A stretch of 64,000 nucleotides of DNA from Chrysoporthe austroafricana. Its lineage: Eukaryota > Ascomycota > Sordariomycetes > Diaporthales > Cryphonectriaceae. Positions 12,281-24,085 of the stretch are shown here, one piece after another; positions within the stretch are counted from its first letter, which is position 1; each line of letters starts with the position of its first letter. The DNA is taken from assembly GCA_001051155.2 (NCBI GenBank), contig JYIP02000001.1, forward strand, positions 4,216,001 through 4,280,000, read 5' to 3'. The position numbers were made by a program, and so were the translations under genes. The notes below the pieces were generated by a model. That model saw only the letters and a list, made by a program, of their open reading frames with translations, ran no database searches and was not told the DNA's origin.

Positions 12281-13858
12281 ATGAAGACACAGACCTCCTT
12301 GGCGGCAGCCGCGGCGCTGTTCACATCGTTCGCCTCGGCCGTCGATTATATCAGCATTGACGGTGCGAACTTCATCAACAACTCCACAGGTTCTCGGTTT
12401 GATATCATCGGAGTCACGTACGGCCACATCCTGATACCAGCCCCAAATATACCGAGGCAAGCTTTCATGAGACTGACGAACTAAACAGATACCAGCCTGG
12501 CGGCTCATCAGGCTTCGATGGCACATCTGACCCTCTCAGTGATGCCACCACCTGCCTCCGAGATGCTATCCTCCTGCAGGCGCTTGGTGCCAACACCATC
12601 CGTGTCTACAACCTCGCGCCTGACCTGAACCACGACGAGTGTGTCTCTATCTTCAACTCGGTATGTGTTGCTTGTTATTTCGCTTCCGGCTTGGCGCTGC
12701 TGGGAAAAGCCCTCCCGTTGGGGGGGGGGGCGTGATTAGATTTTGGTACGATGAAGCTGACAGCGTCCTCTCCTACAGGCCGGCATCTACATGATCATCG
12801 ACGTCAACTCGGGACTGACTGGTCAATACATTGACCGCTCTGACCCCTCCAGCACCTACACACTGGCCTACATGAAGCACGTCTTCTCGATGGTCGAGGC
12901 CTTCTGGAACTACCCCAACCTGCTCGGCTTCTTCGCCGGCAACGAGATCCTGAACCAGGACAGCTCCACAGACGCACCTGCGTACATCCGCGCCGTGGTC
13001 CGTGACATGAAGGAGTACATCGCCCTGCACGCCCCCCGGACGATCGGTGTCGGCTACTCCGCGGCCGACGTCGCGACCATGCTGCAGGACACCTGGTCTT
13101 ACCTCGGCTGCACCCTGGAGAACTCGACTTACAGCAAGATGGACTTCTTCGGCCTGAACGACTACGAGTGGTGCGGTGACAGCTCTTACACCGAGTCCGG
13201 CTACAGCACCCTCGTCACCGACTTCTCTGGCACTGACATCCCGGTCTTCTTCAGCGAGTACGGCTGCAACCTGGTCACGCCCCGCACCTTCACCAACGTC
13301 CCCGTCCTGTACGGCTCCCAGATGACCGAGCTCTCTGGAGGTCTGGTGTACGAGTACTCCCAGGAGAGCGATGACTACGGTCTCGTCGCCATCAACTCCT
13401 CCACTGAGGTCACACTGCTGCAGGACTACAACTACCTCAAGGAGGAGTTCGCCAAGATTGATACGAGCATCATCACCGCCGTCAACAAGACAGCTGAGAA
13501 CGCCGCCGTGACCACCTGCGCTTCCTCCCTGATCACCGAGTCCACCTTCCTTGCCGACTGGGACCTGCCCTCTCGCCCCTCCGGCGGTGATGCGCTCGTC
13601 ACCAGCGGTATGACCAGCGCCTCTACCGGTGCCATCACCAGCGTGACTGCCACCACCATGCCCGCCACCGTCTACAACTACACCGGCGCCACCGTCACCG
13701 GTCTCGCCCTCAACGCTGACGACGCCGGCACCGGTTCATCGAACAGCAGCAGCAGCAGCTCCAAGAGCGCCGCCACGGCCGTCACTGTCGACTACCGGGC
13801 CATGGCTGTCCTCGGCTCCATCGTGGCTGCCTTCATCGGCGGTGTCGCGGCTTTGTAA
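12281..13858 (+). CDS. GH72 beta-1,3-glucanosyltransferase, GPI-anchored (Gas/Gel family)
   Basis: Three exons, join(12281..12417,12489..12660,12779..13858), encode 462 residues. The enzyme cuts and re-ligates beta-1,3-glucan chains at the outer face of the plasma membrane, elongating cell-wall glucan. A signal peptide (MKTQTSLAAAAALFTSFASA) precedes the GH72 core. YQPGGSSGFDG, DPLSDATTCLRDAILLQALG and NTIRVYNLAPDLNHDEC are family blocks. The acid/base Glu lies in FFAGNEILNQ and the nucleophile Glu in VFFSEYGCN. The C-terminus is Ser-rich and ends in a hydrophobic helix (AMAVLGSIVAAFIGGVAAL), as expected for GPI attachment. No cysteine-rich X8/CBM43 module is visible, so it belongs to the X8-less (GH72 minus) group. 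Intron 1 follows IIGV and intron 2 follows CVSIFNS; both are GT-AG. Both catalytic residues are present and no defect is seen. Confidence 0.95.
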
Positions 13859-14600
13859 GGTGGATAGACGACAACCTGGAAATGCCAAGAGGATTGAGTC
13901 CTAGGATTAGGTTGATGCATGATCATACATAATGGTTTCATGGATCGAGGCGTTTGGGACTGAGTGGCTCAGTTGGGGTTAATACCTTTCGACATGCAAA
14001 TGTCTTCGCGTGCATTGTACGGACGGAGTATGATTCTGAACACACCCTTTGGGACACAATTTGAGATATATAAAATGGACCGCGTCCGTTAATGAATAGA
14101 CCTGGTTTTTTCAAGAACTGGAAAAATTGTAGTGCCAACCTTTGGTCATAGTAAGAACTCGCAGTCGTATCAAGGCTTTGGTAGCCTTGCGGCCCCTCAC
14201 GTAGGTGACTTGAATGGTCAGATGTGAACACGTGTAGTCGGCTCTGTGACACAAGTTGACGGATTGTGATCGAAGGGACTCCATGAGAGTGTGACCTGCG
14301 GTTCAGCATTTAGCTGCTTCCGTGGTGAAGGGAGAATAATGTCCAGAGGACACAGGAGGCCAAGGGCACGAGGGGGTGAGGGGGTAGTTGTGCCGGAAGA
14401 CCCTAACCCTTCTCATGTCGACGGCTTGCAGGGGGGGTAGGTACCCTGTAACCCTGGTACCGTACGCTGGTACGACGCGTCTTGGGATTCATTGAGTATT
14501 TACGCGTCTTTAAGTTCAACGTCAGCGATAGCACGACATCTAACGTCTCCGCCACTTACAAACAAGCCAATTCCCGAGCCATTGTATCATCTGAGGGATC
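13859..14600. other. Intergenic between GH72 and CXC-domain genes
   Basis: About 0.74 kb holding the 3' region of the GH72 gene and the promoter of the next gene. A minus-strand frame at 13938-14309 has no recognisable content. A G/A-rich stretch (GAGGGGGTGAGGGGGTAG, about 14371) and repeated GGTAC motifs near 14440-14470 are the only notable features. Confidence 0.5.
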
Positions 14601-15658
14601 ATGTCAAACCTTGCCGGCTCGAAGCGGCCAGCCGGGACGCCCGTTGCTTCACCATCGAAAGCTGCAGCATCGGCGAAACGATCACGGACACAATATGACT
14701 ACTACGACGACGAAGACGAGGCCGGATCTCTTCAGGAGGAGCAATGGAGTGATAGTGATATGGATTCGTCCTCGAGAATGAGCCTGGATTATGATGACGA
14801 CCTATATATTGAGAGGTTCATGATAGAACGAGATGAGCATTTTACGTCTCCTGGCAGTGACGACGGCGATCTCTGGGGCAGGGCTATCTGTGAACCAAAG
14901 CACCAAGGGGTCCGCGAAGTCTCCGGAGTAGGTGTCCAAAATTCAAAAAAAAAATAGGTTGGTGTCCATGTTCTGACTCTCGGCAGGTGGAGCGGAACCC
15001 TCAACCTCCGTCACTACCAGGCACTCACTACAGATGCCGACCTGTCAGCACCAAGAAGAACACCTGCCTCAGTTGCACCTGCAGTAAATGGGGTCGAAGA
15101 TGCCAACCAACTTTCTGCGGCTGTCATGGTGGCTTGGGATGTCATAATCCATTTAACAAGCTCGATATGGCAGCCATTTTTGGCCCGGAGCCGGTCATCC
15201 TTCACGAGTGCTTCATCACTTGGGTGCTGAAACAGAAGGGGATGCGCACGGAGCAGGTCACCACTAGCAGATACTTATTTGATCTGGCGCTCAGGGAGGC
15301 GAGCTTCATAAAGGGATACGATGACTGTGATGCGAGTCCCTACCTGGAGTGGAGATCGAAATGGGATGCCCTCCCTGAGCTCGAGCAGGATGCAACTCGC
15401 GGTGTCGAGCTGCAGCAGGAGCTAAACCGGCTGGCGTTCACCAGACACGACCCGGGAACTAGTCTGTTCTACTCATTTTGCAGGCGCGATCATTGGATGA
15501 GCGAGGACAATGACTGGCACTGTCGCGTATGTGACGAGTGCAGAGACTGGCAAGAGTGGCACTGTGGAGATTGTGACAAGTGCTCTTACGGGTTGTCTCT
15601 ACCCTGTCAGAACTGTGGAGTCGAGAGTATGGGGATGTCTGATAGGGAATTGTTTTGA
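14601..15658 (+). CDS. CXC (tesmin/TSO1-like, CRC) domain protein with C-terminal cysteine array
   Basis: Two exons, join(14601..14927,14987..15658), separated by a 59-nt GT-AG intron, encode 332 residues. The N-terminus (about residues 1-105) is basic then strongly acidic and Ser-rich ([29 protein letters not shown]), as in nuclear proteins. Residues 136-166 form a CXC motif: C-x2-C-x-C-x6-C-x4-C-x-C-x5-C followed by NPFN, the diagnostic end of a CRC repeat. In tesmin/TSO1/LIN54 proteins such repeats bind DNA through zinc, usually as a tandem pair; here only one is seen. Residues 288-319 carry a second regular array, C-x2-C-x2-C-x7-C-x2-C-x2-C-x7-C-x2-C, interleaved with Trp/His, probably another zinc-binding unit. 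Function as a DNA-binding nuclear protein is inferred. Start chosen as the first ATG in the frame before the acidic region. Confidence 0.85.
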
Positions 15659-16934
15659 GGCGAATGGGCGCGCCGGATGATCATCAAAGTCTGTTGAATA
15701 TAGGATGGGCGCAATATCCGAGCGACTAAACCAAGCCATAAGCGATTGCATTTTGCCATACTGTATTTCATTATTGCGATCTCGACCTTCATGTGCCCCA
15801 GTGCAAACTCACGAAGGCAGAAAACCACAACACGCTCCGAATAGTAGCCGAATTTTAGATAGCGGACCTGACGATCTATAATACACACAATATGCCGTGG
15901 GAAGTGGTGGGGGCCGGGGTATTTGGTACTCTACTCAGAGTTACAAGGGAACTAGCCGAGGTGAGTAGCTTCCAAGGACTGATAATGTAGGCCAAGCTCA
16001 GCAATGAATTTCCTGCTCTGCACCACTCAGATAGGATCTGACTGCAGTGCTCGTGAGGAATGTCGTTTGCGAAAGCGTGACAGGTTGTCCTATGCAAGGA
16101 CATGTACGCTGCCTCCAACTCCCAAGTTGTCATAAGGGCAGCTGATTCCTCTCCACAGCCAGACATGAAGCCCAGTCTGTAGTGAGAAAAGGTGGTGGAC
16201 CACTCACGAGGAGTGATCCACCGCAAGATGGTGTCAGTGTGGTTTGGCTGTTTCCTGTCCCGAATAGGTCGGTGGAAGGCTGCAACATAAGGAAGACACC
16301 TTTTCGCAGTGTCTCCTCAAGATAGGTCGCTGCAAGATAAATGTCACCTATGAGAAATCAGTAGTATCAAGTCCAACGTAATTTCCCATCTTGCGCGTGA
16401 GAATCGTGAGTTTGCAAGTCGAAAAAGGTTAGAATCGAGGTCTGTCTGCATTGAGGCGCGATCCACTGGGATTAAAAGGTCCCCCCACCCCTCCACATAT
16501 TAACCTCGATCTACAGCCTGCTCGGCTTGTAGAAACTAGGTTAAAGGCCACTGGGTGGCCATGGATATCAGCTCCGACGTGCATTGCCAGAATGACAGCC
16601 ATGATTGCTACCGTACATAAATCTGCCAGAGTTAAGCTCAAATTCGCAGAGGATTTGTCTGGGGAGAAACATTGCAGGGGACCAAACAAAAAGCACACAC
16701 CTGGCGAAACAGACGAGCTGTTGCCGGGTATCTCGAAGCCGGAGACCGCCGCCGAGATCTTAAACGCCGAAATTGAATCGCCCACGTAGTAGAACTGTTT
16801 TCCATCTCGGTGCCGTCCAGTATAGTGATGAAAATACCAACTCTAACCTCATGACGCCCCTAACCAACCCAAAGAGAATCTTTATGACCGTGAAAACGAT
16901 TAGCAGGCGTGATCGGCTGGTGTTGTAAATCATT
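15659..16934. other. Intergenic between convergent genes, nothing recognised
   Basis: About 1.3 kb between the 3' ends of the CXC gene (+) and the poly(A) polymerase gene (-). Minus-strand frames at 15876-16226 and 16429-16785 are open for 116-118 codons but show no domain, signal peptide or splice-linked continuation that I can support. A small unspliced or lineage-specific gene cannot be excluded. Confidence 0.45.
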
Positions 16935-19423
16935 TTACTCGTCATTAAAACCGAAGACCTTGAGATGCAATTTGCGAAGGTGTTGCCTCTGCTCTCGGAA
17001 TGTGGAGTAGTTGCCCCCCAGGATGACGCTCAGAATACTGTCGTAGTGTTCGCCTGCCGCAACGCGCAGCAGTCGCTCTTGCAGAGCTCGGTGAGCTTCG
17101 CGGAAACAGAGTACAATCTGTGCGTAGTTGGCTGACCCGCCTGCAATGTCGTTCGCAGGATTGTTCGGATCAATGATGGAAAGACGCTTGGGGTTTCTGT
17201 ACGTGAGTTCTCGGACTCGATTCTATGTCAGGCATAGTGGTTAGCCTTTGCAATGACACTGGGAGTTGACAGACGAACCTTGTTGATGTAACCTGGTGGG
17301 TTCAGTCGCAGCGCCGTGGTCTCGTAGTTAAACCTATTTCCATACAGATCAAAGAAATGCATGAGTAGAGAGCCCAAATCGTGCTGCGGAATCATGTCCC
17401 CACTTTGTACCGGAGGCATCATCTGGAGCATGCTGACGACCATGCAAATCACCGAGAAGCCACCAATGCCACCATTCACTGGCTCGTTGAGGCCACGCAT
17501 GAGGAGGTATTGTTTGATAACCGTGACAAGTATCGGCATGGCCGGCCACTGCTCCTTCCAGATCCTGAAAGTTTCGATGGCGATGAGGCCACTGTTGTTC
17601 TCGAAAGAGATATCAATCTTGAGACCGGTCGTCTTGTCGACATACTTGATCAGCGGGACCCTCGCTTTCAGAACTGGTTCAATGTGTTTGTTGACTGCCA
17701 AGGGACTCTTCCGGAAGATCTTTACCAAGGCTCTCAGTTGGAACTCGGATGGTACCTTCGGGGGTCCGCCGTGGACGAAGACACGCGAGCAGAAAGCGAG
17801 ATCCATGTCTCCAGTGGGAAGGTAGAGGCCAGACATAAAGGACCCGAAAGGATACATCTGCCAGCCTTGCCAGTCGTCAAACGTGCTCAAATATTCATTC
17901 AGATCATCCACAAGTTTACTGCGCAGACGCTCCTCAAAATTGCATGGTTTGACATGCTCATAGAAGTCCCGGACCTCCATGTGAAACCTGAAGATACGTC
18001 AGCGCTATCAATGTATATTTCATCGAAGTGGAAGCCTTGCTTACCTGATGTTGACATGGACCTTCGAAGTTAGAGGTTGGATCCAGGGACAAGAATGTTC
18101 GCCCGACTTCGGTCGCCATTCCTTGACCATGGAGCCGCCAACAGGTTGTTTCGGCGCAGGCTTCAGCCTCGCATGATCTGGCAGTTTGAGAACGTCGTCA
18201 TGGGTGCGCTTGCGCGAAGCTAGGCCTGAGGAACTTTGTAGATCCCCAACATTGGCCGCCCGTTGCTTGCCATCGCCCACATGCTGGTTCGCCTGGAGTG
18301 CCACTTGGCCTGGTCGGGATGCGGCAGCAAACTCGGGCCGAGGTAGAGAAGGCTTGTTGCTGTCCTTCGGAAGGGGTCGGTGACTTGTGGGCGCAATCGT
18401 AGCCCCTTGAGCGCTGGCACTACCACGATTGTAGGTCAAAGGATCAATGAACACCTCCTCGTTGTCCTCATTCTTGTCATCCTCGCTATCAGATTCGCAT
18501 CGGATAAAGTCCTCATCTTCGGCAGGAGCAGGAAGTGAGGCCCGCGCATTCGCGGTCGTCTCGATGCGAGCCTTGCGGATCAACTGCACCATGTCCTTTC
18601 GTTTCTTGTCTGAATCATCAACGGGAGGTAATGCAGTGTACGGGTCAGGATTGCTCCACTTAGGAGTATCGTCGCCATCACCTGATTGACCTACGGTGCG
18701 TGCACGTTTGGTAGCGGGGCCACCAGAGTCATTGTCAGAATCCGAAATGTCCATATCAGCTTCGTCGCTGTCCGAAAGCTGGTCGATTGCCCTGTAGGTC
18801 ACTCCGTTCTCCGCATCAGCGAAATCCTCAGCAGGCTGGGAGTTGTTGTTGCCTTGAAGGATAGCGCGCTCGGCTGGCTTGAAGGGCTTCCAGACACGTC
18901 GTGGCTCGTGGTAACCACCACTGCGGCCTCTGTAATTCCTGGCTCCAGGGCGGCGGTCCTGGTATGAACCTCGGGCAGGGCCGCGCGGGGCGCCACGAAA
19001 AGTATCTGGCTCTGAAGGGCGATAAGAATCACCCACGCCTGAGGGTTTGTCACTGCGAAAAGTGAAATCGCTCTGTGGTGAGCGGATTGAATCACCACCT
19101 CGAGAGTCTCGATCCCCAAAAGAGCCTTGAGGCCTCGGTGGAAGTGAATGGTAACCGTCGTTCCGGCGCGAGAGCTGGTAGCGGTCGTCACGATCCTGAC
19201 GACCATAGCGGTCATCACGGTCGCGTTCTCGGTCGCGATCGCCATAAGTGTCACGATGATAGGTATCATAGTGATTCGAGGGCGGGCGCGGAGGGAGTGT
19301 CGAAGACGGAGGGGGAGGAGGTGGGTAGGTGTTGAAGCCCGGAGGCGGCGGTGGCGGTAGGCCATAACGCGGCCCGCTTGGCCTTCTGGAATCCATGCCG
19401 GGCGGAGGCGGGTAGTGCGACAT
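16935..19423 (-). CDS. Non-canonical poly(A) polymerase, Trf4/5 - Cid14 type (TRAMP catalytic subunit)
   Basis: Three exons, complement(join(16935..17222,17279..17987,18045..19423)), give 791 residues with two short GT-AG introns (56 and 57 nt). In yeasts Trf4/Cid14 adds short oligo(A) tails to aberrant RNAs in the nucleus so that the exosome degrades them. Residues 1-450 are low-complexity: Pro-rich (PPPPPPG blocks), Arg/Asp/Tyr-rich, then RGG-like (RNYRGRSGGYHEPRR) and acidic segments. The nucleotidyltransferase core starts near residue 455. It has the GS pair at about 508-509 with the catalytic DxD (GDMD, 520/522) and the third Asp in LKIDISFEN (about 585). The PAP-associated region follows, with PVNGGIGGFSVICMV, LGSLLMHFFDLYG and the ending NPANDIAGGSANY. 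All three metal-binding Asp are present, so an active enzyme is likely. The arginine-rich N-terminus may bind RNA (inference). Confidence 0.94.
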
Positions 19424-21126
19424 ATCTTCGGAGAGTCGAAGCCAGTCTTGCCGTGCAGCAGTCGAGGTGCAGTTTGAAAACGACGCTCACAAAGACCGAG
19501 TCGTGGTGGGAGGGTTGGACAACAATAGGCCGAGACGAAATATGGAGTTGCGATGCGTTTTTGGCTGATAAAACCGCGCTGACTAACGGCGAATTAGGTC
19601 CTTCCTTACGCCTTGCTATTGGGCATTATGTAATCATAGTCAACTGTTACATAATCTAACAACACTCGTTCACAGCACGCACCACACCAGTTGGCCAGCT
19701 CCTCAAAGCCATCTACTATGGTAATCTGTTGAGCATCGAATGCGCTAGCACGGTGGATTACAACAATGTGACTCGTATTGCTGGATTCTTGAAGACCTGA
19801 TCTACCCTTGGGCTATAAGTTTGACCTTTGTCTTGGCTAGGATCCTAAATTATAGCAGCGATTCTCATGGCTGCCTAAAGACGCGTTGGTTGGTCGTGCA
19901 TCTATGGATCTATACTCGCCACTTTCAAGGTTTGAAAACTGCGGAAGACTCTAATACGATATCATTGACTGGCGCCGGTCTAAAGCTAAATGCGCAGGAA
20001 CCACGATCTGGACACTGGTGGCGTCGCAAGTTATTGACATGCTGAGGACCTCGCCGTATCGCTCTAGCATTCTAGAAGTCGATGCGGAGGCCAAGGCCCT
20101 GTATGCACGTCGATCACTTTGTATGTAGAGTCGTATCGTACTCTAAACGGTCCGGTTCCTAGCCTCTTCGGCTCTGCCCGGAAAAGAGGATGAATCGTGT
20201 CCCTTGCTTCTACACTTCGAGGCCCCTAGGGGCGCCGGAAAGATAAAGAAGTTTGTCTGCTTGAATTTTCACCGCTCGAAGGCCAATCCACGATGCGGAG
20301 GCTCCGAGAAAACCTGGCATCTGACAGCCGAAGCTGGTCGAAGGATGCCTCCTAGAGGAAGAAGCAAAAGCTGGCTGGAGAGGAAGGACGGCCGGTAAAT
20401 CCTCGCATGAATTCCTTCTAGTACACGCCGACTTATATTATTTGCTGCTGTCTTTAGTTGGGAGAAGCAAAAGAACCTTGTCAGTTGTCAAAATAACCCC
20501 TACCTATATGGACCCCGTGGGATCAAGCTAAGGATCCATGCGCTCGTTAAAATTCCTGCAGACCCTCTCAGTAAATAATAGGTGGCAATGAATTTCCTCA
20601 GCAGCTGAACGTGAGTAGTTCAAGTACGTTGCTCAGCAATGACAATTCATTAGCCCCCCTACATGTATGGGGCTAAGCGATGTGCGCTCCTGTTCTGGAA
20701 GTAGGTGCTTGCATCCTACAGACAGGAAAAAGAGAGAACAAATGACTGATTATGCCGCATCGGAAAAATTGATAGTTAGTTCCGGAGTGGATCATTTGCC
20801 CTCACTGCGCATTATACATCATACCACTTCATCTCAAGGATCCTAGCGTCTTCGTAGTCTGACCAATCAGATCCTCCGCCTATACAGTGACATACCATAG
20901 AGGCGTGAATAGCTTCACTAAAAAGCCAGATCCACCAGAGTGACTGTTGTGGGCCGTGCATATATATATATCAGAAAGCGCTTCATAATTTGGAAAGAAA
21001 AGGTCGACTCTTCCCCTTCTCTTCATCATCGTGTTTATACACAGCCTAGATAAGGTCGACCTTCATCACCTTAGTCTACAGACAACCAACAACACTCAAG
21101 AGGCATCCCTCCACACGTGATACACG
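19424..21126. other. Intergenic, divergent promoters
   Basis: About 1.7 kb between the divergent poly(A) polymerase (-) and secreted-protein (+) genes, so it must carry both promoters. Open frames at 19821-20398 look non-coding. A CATATATATATATC run near 20959 lies about 170 bp upstream of the ATG at 21127 and is a plausible TATA region. Confidence 0.5.
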
Positions 21127-22466
21127 ATGATTGGCAAGGATATTTTGGCTCTAGCCAGTACGGTCCTCTTCAGCGCCGTTATGGCTCAGGAGACTCACGG
21201 CGGTATCACCTTCGAGGTCCAGTGGACGAACACATCTGACGTCTTGACTACGCCTATCAAGGATGCCTACGAGGGCACGTAAGTATTGTGGTTCTGCTTG
21301 TGCCATTTGAATCCTCATTATTAACACCAGGCCTTGTGCTCCTTGCAAAACCACTACTGGAAGATACCCGTCGAGCCTGAACCCTACAGTGCAAACGGGA
21401 TAAAGGCTGACAGCTTGATGTTCATAGCGCTGCCGAGCAGGCCACTGCCCGACTCCAGGCCGCCATCGCGGCCACCGGCATCGCCTCCGACTGCGTCTCT
21501 GCTAACAACACCCCGGCTGGCCTATACGCCTTCAAGGACTGCATCGCCGGTGAGAACCCGGATAACTTCTTTGGGCTCCTCGCCGACGACATCACCGATG
21601 CCAACACCTTCTGGGCCTCGGTGATTGCTAACTCGACCACCAACCGCACGCAGTGGATGCCCGCGCGCACCTACGTCAAGGCCTATTTCGGCACCGCCCT
21701 CAACGCCAGCGAGTTCGCCGTCTGGACCGCCAGCCCCTTCTCCGACGCCGAGGACCTCCACGCAAACCCCGAGGTAAGCCTTATCATTCCTCGAAAGAGC
21801 CTCTGAGGCCCTTACTTTTTGTGTACTAACTTGGCTCTTCTCAGCACTACTATTACAACTCGACAGTCTCGGGCGCGACCCAGGATGCCGAGATCTTCGA
21901 GGGCTGGGGCGGTGTCCTCTCGACTTTCGGCACCAAGCGCACCAACTTCACCGTTCCCGGCTATACCACCCCAGACTTTGGCTCCGCGGACTACCCTGAG
22001 GCGTGGTCCATCAGCGACGACTTCCCGCTTGCCTACCAGGGTATCGGCCCCAAGATCCTCATGGACGGTACTACGTTTGGTGTGCTCCACATTGCCGTGC
22101 GCGACGTGGCCGCGACCGACTCGAACCCTGCCGCCATCGAGATCTAGTATGTTTTCTTGGCCCCGCCTGGCCTCCTTTGGGGTGGCTCTGGCATGAGCCC
22201 GTGGCCGTGTTTGCTGACTTGTGACTCTCTTCATAGCTCGGCCGTGTGGTATCCTCCTAACAACAACGCCGATGCGGCAGACGCAACCGAGTTCATCACC
22301 AATTTCGTTGCGGATGAGTCTCATCACAGTAAGTCACCTGCCAGAACACGCGCTGATCTCCGGCTCAAACAAGTGCTGACTTGAATTGTCAAAAGTGGTT
22401 GTCGAGATCATCAACGACAGCCTGAAAGCCAGGTCAGACTGCTCGACGGGATTGTGTGTCATGTAG
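21127..22466 (+). CDS. Secreted protein of unknown function
   Basis: Five exons, join(21127..21278,21428..21773,21845..22146,22237..22328,22396..22466), close into 320 residues; all introns are GT-AG. The N-terminus MIGKDILALASTVLFSAVMA is a clear signal peptide with cleavage expected before QETHGG. The mature part is acidic, rich in Ala, Thr and Asn, with several N-glycosylation sequons (NTS, NNT, NST, NRT, NAS), and has only a few cysteines (SDCVS, KDCIAG and a C-terminal pair SDCSTGLC). No transmembrane segment or GPI tail is visible. Conspicuous blocks are QWMPARTYVKAYFG, WGGVLSTFGTKR and GIGPKILMDGTTFG. I do not recognise the family. Intron 1 (149 nt) is the least certain junction and could hide a small extra exon. 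The protein sits between an RNA-processing gene and a sugar transporter and shows no operon-like context. Confidence 0.75.
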
Positions 22467-24085
22467 AAAGGGGGAAAAAAGGACAACGGAGTCTGGACAA
22501 GGTCAAGATGTAGGTCTTGATAAATAGGTACCCGGGTGGACACCCACGCCTCAGGGCGCTAGCATCATTCGAGTATAATTGGACGCTCGCATCAGATCAA
22601 GTGTGCAGACACAAACGTGCCAAACCGCGGTTGTGCAAGTGTTTGCTGCGATACTGGCACGACCCTGGGACGTGACTGCGAAGGGACATGGCGGTGAGCA
22701 TGAGGGCAAGGCCTCAAGCCAGTATTCCAGCAATGCGTCGAAGTGCTTCAGTGTGATCGTGACAGCGAGGGCGCCGGGTTCCGGTAAAAGTGGCGCGAGC
22801 ACTAAGACTGCTATACCCATATTTAGTAGTAACTTGTATAGAGACCCATCATCTCGAAGCATTCAGTTGTCTTGTACTTCGGAATCTCGTCCTCCGCCGC
22901 GATTCAGGTGTCAGTTGTTTATAGGCTCCAATCAGTATTCGCGCTCTCGTCACCGGTACCTTGGTGTCAAGAGGGTTTGGAGCAGAGTAGGGCTTGTGAC
23001 AGCACATGCTCGAAGACGCCGCACAGCCAATAGCCAACGGCGTGGAGCGCTATGGACCCGAAATGTGGGCTTGCGATCCAAAATGATGACTCTTCACCTA
23101 GACAATAGACCGCGAGTATCCCAGGGTCGTACGATCTCTTGAAGCGGAAGCACTGGATGTGGCCCAGTGGGGGGGTTTGTCAAGCAGCTCCATCATACAA
23201 GCATCTTCGCGCTCGCTAACCACACGTCTACTGGGATGCTTAACGGTTAGCTCGAAGCGCTCCAATGAGACGATCTCGTGTCACGGGATGACGTTTGGCG
23301 GTGGATCTGCGATCGGTCCGCCTCCATTTCCTCCACGTCTTGGGTGTGGAGACCTGGAAAACTGCTCCGAGGGAAACCTCAAAATAAAGAACGCACGCTG
23401 TAAATGCAGATCAAGTTTCCAGGCTCGGGATGATGAAGAAATGTACAGAGAGGCGGCACCTTGGGGATCTGGAAAGACTCTGACAAAACTTCCCGCTCTT
23501 TTCTCCGATTCTCGGCGGTGAAAATACGTGGCCATGGACCTTCTGAGTTCGATCAGCTATGGTATTAATTGGGGCTGGGGGTGGAGGGGCGCGCATGGCT
23601 GCTCCTCCACAATCGCCCCCTTCTTCTCCCCAGCCGTGCTGCAACATCTCCCAGATCATCACCTCCGCTTCCCCTTGGGGTAGCGCGCCTCCGGGTTTCC
23701 CAATGATGGATGTGCGCAATTTGCTGCCAAGAATCGTCATCCTGGCATCGCATCCGGGCCAGGGAGGCGCGGGAGGGTTGCGGACGCGCATGGTCAGCCT
23801 TGTTGCGGATCTTCAAGTATACGCACACGCCCCGTGACAGATGTCAGCGAGTCTGATAACCGCCCAGTCCACTCGACACGTCCCATGGGTTGCGTTGAGC
23901 TACCACCGGCTCCGGCAAGTATAGTCAGGCCTCGACGGCATGCCGAGACCCGAACTGAGCATAGACACTGGTATATAGTCTGGGACCCATAGTGATCCTA
24001 ACACCTCGTTTCTTTGCTTTGACTGTTCTCACCCAGTGAGGAGCGGGTCTTTACCGGTACTCTGTCTCTCGAAGTCATCACAGCC
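22467..24085. other. Intergenic, nothing recognised
   Basis: About 1.6 kb between two plus-strand genes. Overlapping frames on both strands (22551-22862, 22579-23142, 23411-23837) have no protein-like features. A TATATAG near 23971, about 115 bp before the transporter ATG at 24086, is the likely TATA region of that gene. Confidence 0.5.

Noticed and set aside
13940..14010. TGGCTCAGTTGGGG, resembling a tRNA D-arm
   Set aside because: No matching acceptor stem, anticodon arm or T-arm follows; not a tRNA. No tRNA or rRNA gene was found in the window.
15876..16785. Two minus-strand frames of 116-118 codons between convergent genes
   Set aside because: No recognisable domain and no convincing splice junction linking them; could not be supported as a gene.
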